The notes beneath the pieces are model-generated. The model did no database searches. It had not been told where the DNA came from and saw nothing but the letters and a program-made list of their open reading frames with translations. A DNA stretch of 11,659 nt from QQUD01 sp039029915 (GTDB lineage Bacteria > Chloroflexota > Anaerolineae > Promineifilales > Promineifilaceae). Below are positions 6,559 to 11,659 of the stretch, piece after piece; the stretch's first letter is position 1; each line of letters begins with the position of its first letter. Both the position numbers and the translations under genes were made by a program. The DNA lies in contig JBCCFD010000239.1 in assembly GCA_039029915.1 (NCBI GenBank), positions 1 through 11,659 on the forward strand, in the 5' to 3' direction.

Positions 6559-8007
6559 ATGAAAACAAAAAAACTTGACTTTGCAATCGTTTTGAAATTT
6601 ATTATTCTATTTTTCTGTTTAGGCTGTGGTGCCTTAACCACGCCTGCCTCAACATCAAATTCTGAATCCGGCCGGCAAGTAAATCCTTCGGTCACGGTTG
6701 CAACCGCCAATAATGAACAGAGTGCACAATCAAGCACGCCAACACCAGAGCTAATCGAATCGGATAATGCACTACCGGTAAACACGGCCGTTCCACCTCC
6801 AGACTTACCGAATCTTGGTCCGCTCGTCACGCCGACCTTTTTTCCAGCCGTCTACACAGATACCTCACGCCAGTTGGAAACGTTCGACGCGTTCTGGGAG
6901 GTTGTACAAGAAGACTACATTTATCCCGACTTCAATGGGTTGGATTGGAATAATATTAGAGCGACCTATCGGCCTCAGGTAGAGCAAGGTCTTAGCAACC
7001 CTGAATTTTGGAATTTATTAGAGCAAATCATTTACCAGCTTGATGATGAGCACTCCTATTTTGTCCCCACCGATGAATCTGAGGGGATTCGAGAGCTATT
7101 CCGATCGGGCGTGGGCTATTCGGGGGTAGGGGTATCTCTCATCGGCAGGCCTGCTTTTGGTGACGCGCTGGTCGGCTGGGCGATTCCGGGAAATGGAGCC
7201 TATGAGGCTGGTATTCGAGATGGGGACCGCATCTTAACGGTAAATGGGTTTCCGATTTGCTGTCAGCCCAACGGGGAGCCGTTTCAGTTTTTATTAGGCC
7301 CTGAAGGATCAACGGCCGTTGTCACCTATCAATCTGCTGATGAAAACATACAAACGGTCGAGGTTCAGCGAGCTGCTATCCAGATAAACAACACCATCGA
7401 AACCGAAATCCTTGATGACCATATCGGTTACATGCAAATCAACACCTTTTTAGACCGAGATGTGCGGCGTAAATTTGACGCCGCTTGGGAGGAGCTGAAT
7501 TCGCCAGTGCAGCTCAATGGTTTCATTCTCGATTTGCGCACCAACACGGGCGGCTTAGTGAATCCATCAAACTTGATCATGTATAACTTTGTTGATGGGC
7601 CAATCTATTATTTTTATGAATTTGGCGAAGCCCCAGACGATCTTGTCAGATCAAATATTAGCGGCACCGACCGTTTTGGGTCGCAAACAGTGCCAATGGT
7701 GGTTCTGGTTGGCCCAGCCACCAACAGCCGTGGCGAGGTGCTAGCCGGAATTTTCCAAACCACGGGTAGAGCCACACTTATTGGCCAGCCCACAAATGGC
7801 AATATTGAAACCGTCACCCCATTTGATTTACCAGATGGTTCTATCCTCTATTTGGCTACCGACACCATCATTCCTCTCAGCCTTGAAAATTGGGAAGAAG
7901 ATGGCCTAACGGTTGACATTTTTATCGAGCAAACTTATGGTGAAATAGCGCTTGACGGTATTGATCAAGCGTTGACCCAAGCCTTAGAGATTCTAAAAAA
8001 CCAATAA
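6559..8007 (+). CDS. S41-family peptidase-like lipoprotein with PDZ domain
   Basis: This 482-residue exported protein resembles carboxyl-terminal processing / tricorn-core proteases. An N-terminal hydrophobic segment ends in C-L-G-C (likely lipid-anchored Cys23), followed by a Ser/Thr/Pro/Glu linker (about 27-100). The helical S41 N-domain (105-170) contains LDDEHSYF with H165. A PDZ domain (about 183-270) has GVGVSL and GAYEAGIRDGDRILTVNG. The catalytic domain (about 282-455) has FILDLRTNTGG (322-332) and VGPATNSRGEVLAG, where S390 aligns with the CtpA/Prc nucleophile. Where those enzymes have the catalytic Lys in GEPTFGKG, this protein reads GQPTNGNIE (N415, E417), so it cannot use the Ser-Lys dyad. 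It may use a tricorn-like Ser/His/Glu arrangement or be a non-catalytic relative. ATG 6559 is chosen because it gives the signal peptide; the ribosome binding site is weak. Two ACGGCCGT copies (6784, 7312) read Thr-Ala-Val. Confidence 0.88.
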   Translation: MKTKKLDFAIVLKFIILFFCLGCGALTTPASTSNSESGRQVNPSVTVATANNEQSAQSSTPTPELIESDNALPVNTAVPPPDLPNLGPLVTPTFFPAVYTDTSRQLETFDAFWEVVQEDYIYPDFNGLDWNNIRATYRPQVEQGLSNPEFWNLLEQIIYQLDDEHSYFVPTDESEGIRELFRSGVGYSGVGVSLIGRPAFGDALVGWAIPGNGAYEAGIRDGDRILTVNGFPICCQPNGEPFQFLLGPEGSTAVVTYQSADENIQTVEVQRAAIQINNTIETEILDDHIGYMQINTFLDRDVRRKFDAAWEELNSPVQLNGFILDLRTNTGGLVNPSNLIMYNFVDGPIYYFYEFGEAPDDLVRSNISGTDRFGSQTVPMVVLVGPATNSRGEVLAGIFQTTGRATLIGQPTNGNIETVTPFDLPDGSILYLATDTIIPLSLENWEEDGLTVDIFIEQTYGEIALDGIDQALTQALEILKNQ

Positions 8008-8012
8008 AGCTG

Positions 8013-8753
8013 ATGAAACGAAAAACACCGCGCAAAGAAAAGCGACAAAAGAAAAAGAAAAAAACTCACTCCCAGAAAAAGGTTTATTCACATCCGGTTT
8101 ATGGAAATATTCCAATGATCCACGATAGCTACTGGAAATGTGATCCAAATTTCAAGCCAAAGCTACCGATAGGAGCAGTCCGAGGGGATGTATCACAACA
8201 AGAGTTTTGCGACTGGTGCCATCTGCCAAAATATTTTTACGTGGATGAATCTAAAGAGTGCGTTGATTGCGAAAAGAAATTTACGTTCTCGGCATCAGAA
8301 CAAAAATATTGGTATGAAACCAGAAAATTTCATTTTTCATCTGAACCGATTCGCTGTCTGGCCTGCCGGAAGGAAATACGAAGTGAGAAAGCGTTGAAGA
8401 AAAAGATGATGAAAATTTCTGAAGAATTAGACAAAAATCCAAAATCAACTGATGTGCTTCTTCGTTATGCTCAAATTACTTATGATTATTATCGATATTT
8501 CAATCAGGGAAATATCGAAAAGGCGATATCGACAGCCCGCCAAGCTTATAAAATCAACCCTAAGCTGACTGAAGCCCTCTATTGGGAGGGTCTGTGTAAA
8601 GATGCAGCTGGATTTCAAAAGGGAGCCATTGAAACCTACCAACAGCTTTTATCAGTATCTTCCAGCAAAAAAGATAAGAAATTCAAAGATGAAGTTCAAA
8701 ATCGTCTCGACGCCCTTTTTGAATTAGTCTCACCAATCGAGAAAATGGAATGA
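8013..8753 (+). CDS. Zinc-ribbon protein with lysine-rich N-tail and TPR-like C-terminal half
   Basis: This 246-residue cytoplasmic protein has unknown function. The first 24 residues are strongly basic (Lys/Arg tract), suggesting contact with nucleic acid or the ribosome. Residues 60-120 contain three CxxC pairs (C66/C69, C83/C86, C115/C118). The stretch from CVDCEKKFTFSASEQKYWY to EPIRCLACRKE resembles the 'probable zinc-ribbon' domain zf-trcl/PF13451, typically CxDCgxxFxFtxxEQxf followed by EPkRCxxCR. Residues 145-215 look like TPR-type helical repeats (GNIEKAISTARQAYKINPK, then ALYWEGLCKDAAGFQKGAIETY). The start lies 5 bp after the S41 stop with no clear ribosome binding site, so translation may be coupled to the gene before. 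It shares the TGA/ATG overlap with the next gene. AT-rich: the 60 bases from 8401 are 28% GC. It has no ACGGCCGT site. Confidence 0.82.
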   Translation: MKRKTPRKEKRQKKKKKTHSQKKVYSHPVYGNIPMIHDSYWKCDPNFKPKLPIGAVRGDVSQQEFCDWCHLPKYFYVDESKECVDCEKKFTFSASEQKYWYETRKFHFSSEPIRCLACRKEIRSEKALKKKMMKISEELDKNPKSTDVLLRYAQITYDYYRYFNQGNIEKAISTARQAYKINPKLTEALYWEGLCKDAAGFQKGAIETYQQLLSVSSSKKDKKFKDEVQNRLDALFELVSPIEKME

Positions 8754-8965
8754 AACTTTCAAATCAATGCCCAAAATGCAAAAGCAATCAGATTTTAAAG
8801 GTTTCAGGATTTTTCGGTATCAAATCAACCCACAATTTAATCAAATCCAGCTGGAACGATTTAAAAGACATTTACATCACGCGTTATGTGTGTGAAAAGT
8901 GTGGATATACCGAAGAATGGATTGATTTACCCTCTGATATTGAAAAGCTCAAACAAATGTTATGA
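8750..8965 (+). CDS. Small zinc-ribbon protein (71 residues)
   Basis: Two CxxC knuckles, C7-P-K-C10 and C48-E-K-C51-G, are spaced as in a zinc ribbon, with a 37-residue insert between them that includes a basic/aromatic stretch (SSWNDLKDIYITRY). The N-terminal form CPKCKSNQILKV and the second knuckle RYVCEKCGYTEEW are typical of small ribbon proteins that bind nucleic acids or act as metal-stabilised modules; no specific family is recognised. The start ATG overlaps the stop of the preceding gene (ATGA at 8750-8753), indicating translational coupling. Seven bases separate its stop from the next start. The DNA is AT-rich (the 60 bases from 8761 are 32% GC). Confidence 0.75.
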   Translation: MKLSNQCPKCKSNQILKVSGFFGIKSTHNLIKSSWNDLKDIYITRYVCEKCGYTEEWIDLPSDIEKLKQML

Positions 8966-8972
8966 TAACGAT

Positions 8973-9443
8973 ATGTCAAGATTTTTAGATGACCGTTCAA
9001 CAAAATATGATTTTAGCGACCATTTTCTCGTAGTGTGCCCACAGTGCAAGCATAAAGCCACAGTTGTGATGAAAACGAGGCCAAACAAGGATGAGTTCAC
9101 CGCCCATTACCCTCGGCAATTATCGTGTTTTAATTGCGGGTTGACAAAATCGCACAATGCAAAAAGTGTGACAACCTATCATGACAGAGATTGGTACTTT
9201 GGGCTTCCTTTATGGCTATCAGTGTCGTGCTGTGGCGAAACCCTTTGCGCGAACAACGAAGAACATTTGAACCATTTAGAAGCATATATCTCTGCCAAGT
9301 TGAGAGAGCATGCTAAAAACCCTGACCTAGGCTGGCACAACCAGAGTTGGGTAAATCGATTACCCAACTGGATGAAAAGCCGGAAAAATCGTGATGAAGT
9401 TCTTGGATGTATTAAAAAGTTACGTGCAAAACTTAAAAATTAG
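8973..9443 (+). CDS. Conserved hypothetical zinc-binding protein (156 residues)
   Basis: The protein begins MSRFLDDRSTKYDFSD and carries two CxxC knuckles (C22/C25, C52/C55). The middle reads FGLPLWLSVSCCGETLCANN, followed by EEHLNHLEAYISAKLRE and, near the end, RLPNWMKSRKNRDEVL. I recognise this order (two knuckles, FGLPLWL, a HL-LE-YV-A-LRE helix, RLPxW-KxxKNR) from a widespread uncharacterised bacterial family; I know no established function. ATG 8973 is chosen because it starts at the conserved N-terminus, 7 bp after the previous stop; an in-frame ATG at 8886 would lie inside the previous gene. Its stop (9441-9443) overlaps the stop of the convergent membrane-protein gene (9440-9442). Confidence 0.82.
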   Translation: MSRFLDDRSTKYDFSDHFLVVCPQCKHKATVVMKTRPNKDEFTAHYPRQLSCFNCGLTKSHNAKSVTTYHDRDWYFGLPLWLSVSCCGETLCANNEEHLNHLEAYISAKLREHAKNPDLGWHNQSWVNRLPNWMKSRKNRDEVLGCIKKLRAKLKN

Positions 9444-10915
9444 GATGCCGTACCTAAAATCAAAGGTAGCAAGACGCCTAATAAAAGCGTTACAGCCCAC
9501 AGTGCCGAGGCAGGCGTCCCCGATGTCTGATGCACGTGGGGTAACCCCTTTTGAGATTCTGTGTGGGTATCGTAGCGGCGAATAAGGTATTGGAAAGTTA
9601 GGCCCAGCCCCATCCCATAGAGCAGATGCCCCACCAAAGCTGGATAACGCGCCGTTGTGGCCGCTAAGGACCAATCAACCGGCTGCCGCAGCAAGATGAA
9701 GAAGAAAGTGCCCGGGCCAAGGAGCCACCAAAGCATCCCGTACACCAAGCCCCATCCCATACCAGCCCCATAGCTATAGGCTGCGTTTTGGAAGAAAATG
9801 CCGTAGGTGCTGCCAATGACAAAAGCGATAAGCAGGTGGACAACGAAACCAAGAACGGCCGTATTTCCCCCTACCAAACTCGCCACCCTCGGTAAACTAT
9901 TTGTGGCAACCATCACCGTCGTAAACAGCAAGCCGCCCACAATACCGGCTACCTGCCCCATAAGCAGCCCCTTCAAGCTCTTACTGCCAGCACTTTCACG
10001 GGTCCGATTCAGCGGATCAGAATCCACAAAAAGCGTGTTCCACAGCTTGGTGGCTAACGCATAAAACAGCCCCATAATGGCCCCGTACAAAATATGCGAA
10101 ATGAGCGGCGTAAAGGTGGCTTGGGCACCAGCTAATGTCCAATCTGGGAGCGAACCGGAGAATAACGGCCGTAACGTCATCGGCCCAATCATCCACCACG
10201 AAATGCCGTAAGCCATCCCCCACACAATGGCTGGACCGCTGTTCTTAACATCCCGATGGAACAACAAACCAAACGTGACCCCAATCGTAATTGCAATAGT
10301 GAAATGGAGCGTACGGCCTAGTCCAAACGAATCGGACCCTAAAATGCCAGAGACCAGCGAAAAGAAGGCCGCATTTTGAATACCGAGCAAGAAGACCCAG
10401 CCCCCTAAGAAGCCACCCACGGCACCAAACACGACGCTTTGCAATCGTGGGGTAATAATCTCCTGACCTCGAGGCCTTGAGTCCGTAGGGTGTGATTGAG
10501 TTGGGGAAGCTGATGAAGGAAAGATTCTCAGGCAAATTTTAACAAGCCCATAGTAGCTCAGACCAAGAGCGGCTCCAAAAGCAATAACCTGACCCAGCAA
10601 CAGCGGGAAAAGGGCAATAATTTGTTCAGGCAACCAGTAAAGGCCATCCCCAGAGACTAGGGGCACTAGGGTCAAATACCCGGCAAACCACCACGCCAAA
10701 CCATACGCTTCCCCCCAGACAAGACTGGCACCTCCTGTTTGCAATTTAGGCCCCAACACAATTGCAAAAATAATGCCCAGGATGATACTCAAAACAATAT
10801 GTACGATTGGCGTAAATAAAATGCCAACCGCCACCCAAAAAAGCAATCCACCCAACAGTCCAGCAATGCCGCCTGCTAAAATTGAAATTGATAAAGGAAC
10901 TGTTTTATGACTCAT
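9440..10915 (-). CDS. Multi-pass membrane protein built of three repeated units, unknown function
   Basis: This 491-residue protein is highly hydrophobic. It contains three copies of a unit of roughly 125-135 residues, each with about three or four membrane helices (about 8-130, 158-291, 314-447), plus a last helix (470-488). Each unit starts with a Gly-rich helix (AGGIAGLLGG, GAVGGFLGG, GQVAGIVGG). In the middle each has the motif WGxxYGxxWWxxGxxT: WGEAYGLAWWFAGYLT from W67, WGMAYGISWWMIGPMT from W232 and WGLVYGMLWWLLGPGT from W388. Units 2 and 3 end with HILYGAIMGL and HLLYGMGLGL. The loops between units are polar (131-157, 292-313). No family is recognised. The start ATG (10913-10915) overlaps the dehydrogenase stop in an ATGA, so the two are translationally coupled. 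Two ACGGCCGT copies (9855, 10165). Confidence 0.8.
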   Translation of the reverse strand: MSHKTVPLSISILAGGIAGLLGGLLFWVAVGILFTPIVHIVLSIILGIIFAIVLGPKLQTGGASLVWGEAYGLAWWFAGYLTLVPLVSGDGLYWLPEQIIALFPLLLGQVIAFGAALGLSYYGLVKICLRIFPSSASPTQSHPTDSRPRGQEIITPRLQSVVFGAVGGFLGGWVFLLGIQNAAFFSLVSGILGSDSFGLGRTLHFTIAITIGVTFGLLFHRDVKNSGPAIVWGMAYGISWWMIGPMTLRPLFSGSLPDWTLAGAQATFTPLISHILYGAIMGLFYALATKLWNTLFVDSDPLNRTRESAGSKSLKGLLMGQVAGIVGGLLFTTVMVATNSLPRVASLVGGNTAVLGFVVHLLIAFVIGSTYGIFFQNAAYSYGAGMGWGLVYGMLWWLLGPGTFFFILLRQPVDWSLAATTARYPALVGHLLYGMGLGLTFQYLIRRYDTHTESQKGLPHVHQTSGTPASALWAVTLLLGVLLPLILGTAS

Positions 10916-11659
10916 GAGCGGGCCTCCTGAGAAATGCCGTTTTTCAACGTGCCATTTTCCGTCATGGCTTGTCGCTGAGCGTCTCTGTCTTCTTGACTAA
11001 AGTTAATCGTTTGTACAATATCCGGTGGCAAAAAGACATCAAGTACCCAATCAAGCAAAACACGGATTTGTTTTTGGAATGTTGGCAATTTGGACAAGTA
11101 GATGCCGCGCCACATCAACCAGGCAAAAAAGCCTGAAAAGCGGCGTCCAAACACTTCTGCTACCGCTAATTGATGGCCCAATGCGGCCAAGCTACCCAAG
11201 GTTTTAAAATTAAATGTTTTAAGCGGTTTGCCTTTCAACGTAGCCGCCACGTTATATCCAAGCACCTTACCCTCGCGGGAGGCATGCTGGGCAGTAGGCG
11301 GGGCAAACTTGCCCGTAGATAGGTCAGGCACCTGGGCACAATCCCCAGCGGCCCATAAATTTGGTCTGTTGAGCACCTGCAATTCGGTGTTTACCTCAAG
11401 CTGTCCTCGCTTTGTAAGCGGAACGCCTAACATTCTTAATACAGGGCTTGGCTGATTACCAGCCGTCCAAACAAACGTATTGCTCTGAATTTCATCATCT
11501 CCAATTTCAACAACGCCGGGACGCGCACCAGTAACCCGAACGCCCAGCCTAAATTCAACGCCGCGCTCGGCTAATTTTTCTCGGGCAAACTCACCAAGCT
11601 CTTCGCTTAGCTCCGGCAAAATTCGATCGCGGGAGTGGACTAGAACCGTGCGCACATCT
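10912..11659 (-). CDS. Type II NADH dehydrogenase (NDH-2), C-terminal part, cut by the window edge
   Basis: These are the last 248 or so residues of a flavin-dependent pyridine nucleotide-disulfide oxidoreductase that passes electrons from NADH to quinone without pumping protons. Visible are the end of the NADH-binding domain (VLVHSRDRILPELSEELGEF), FVWTAGNQPSP, the FAD-binding LWAAGDCAQVP and PPTAQHASREG, the latter characteristic of NDH-2. A C-terminal hydrophobic/amphipathic segment (FSGFFAWLMWRGIYLSKLP, then LLDWVLDVFLP) would anchor it to the membrane. The frame is open to the right edge; a GTG at 11653-11655 is not the start, because the nucleotide-binding folds that must come first lie outside the window. 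The stop overlaps the start of the triplicated membrane protein, so both are expected in one operon. No ACGGCCGT is present in this part. Confidence 0.93.
   Translation of the reverse strand, partial: DVRTVLVHSRDRILPELSEELGEFAREKLAERGVEFRLGVRVTGARPGVVEIGDDEIQSNTFVWTAGNQPSPVLRMLGVPLTKRGQLEVNTELQVLNRPNLWAAGDCAQVPDLSTGKFAPPTAQHASREGKVLGYNVAATLKGKPLKTFNFKTLGSLAALGHQLAVAEVFGRRFSGFFAWLMWRGIYLSKLPTFQKQIRVLLDWVLDVFLPPDIVQTINFSQEDRDAQRQAMTENGTLKNGISQEARS

Larger units (their letters stand above)
361..10172. repeat. Highly iterated palindrome ACGGCCGT (14 dispersed copies)
   Basis: Copies start at 361, 803, 1113, 1451, 2120, 2311, 2974, 3424, 5143, 5499, 6784, 7312, 9855 and 10165. Twelve of the 14 are preceded by A, giving AACGGCCGT, and seven are the full palindrome AACGGCCGTT. 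All lie inside genes: two in the acyltransferase, one in the small lipoprotein, three in the adaptor, three in the permease, one in the ATPase, two in the S41 protein and two in the triplicated membrane protein. Ten are read as Thr-Ala-Val, three with the codons GGC-CGT (Gly-Arg), and one in the third frame. None occurs in the zinc-ribbon genes or the dehydrogenase fragment. Confidence 0.95.

Noticed and set aside
6528..6830. Minus-strand reading frame opposite the S41 signal peptide
   Set aside because: It has no recognisable domain, lies opposite a well-supported gene and reads low-complexity sequence opposite the Ser/Thr linker.
8886..8972. Upstream in-frame ATG 8886 for the third zinc-ribbon gene
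   Set aside because: It lies within the 71-residue zinc-ribbon gene in another frame; the conserved family start fits ATG 8973.
11653..11655. GTG as the start of the NADH dehydrogenase
   Set aside because: The frame stays open to the window edge and the conserved N-terminal FAD- and NADH-binding folds would be missing.

Overview
The window looks like a chromosomal stretch from a bacterium of moderate GC content. There are no phage, plasmid, CRISPR or RNA genes. Chloroflexota (Anaerolineae-like) is my best guess, from the mix of genes: lipoproteins with long acidic or Ser/Thr/Pro linkers, a MacB/LolD-type exporter without a visible outer-membrane partner, an S41 protease and a type II NADH dehydrogenase. 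This is inference; I have no 16S or marker gene. The strongest signature is an 8-base palindrome, ACGGCCGT, found 14 times, all inside coding sequence, most often reading Thr-Ala-Val. About 0.2 copies are expected by chance.

Layout. (1) Bases 1-73 hold copy A of a 73-bp dispersed repeat. (2) Bases 70-6161 are a minus-strand gene block, read right to left: ABC ATPase, 928-residue double-FtsX permease, HlyD-type adaptor lipoprotein, a 59-residue lipoprotein, and, after a 121-bp gap, a YihG/PlsC-type acyltransferase. (3) Bases 6162-6558 are a divergent intergenic region with copy B of the repeat, several inverted repeats and a probable operator. (4) Bases 6559-9443 on the plus strand hold an S41-family protease-like lipoprotein followed by three closely spaced zinc-ribbon proteins of unknown function, in AT-richer DNA without the palindrome. 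(5) Bases 9440-11659 on the minus strand hold the C-terminal part of a type II NADH dehydrogenase, whose start lies off the right edge. It is coupled by an ATGA overlap to a 491-residue membrane protein made of three copies of one hydrophobic unit.

How the genes may work together. ATPase, permease and adaptor form a tripartite, MacAB-like ABC system for export or for extraction from the membrane; the small lipoprotein may be an accessory. The acyltransferase belongs to phospholipid synthesis or remodelling and may have its own promoter. The two copies of the 73-bp repeat bracket this whole block in direct orientation. The coupled dehydrogenase and triplicated membrane protein suggest a shared membrane or respiratory role. 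The zinc-ribbon trio has no assignable pathway.
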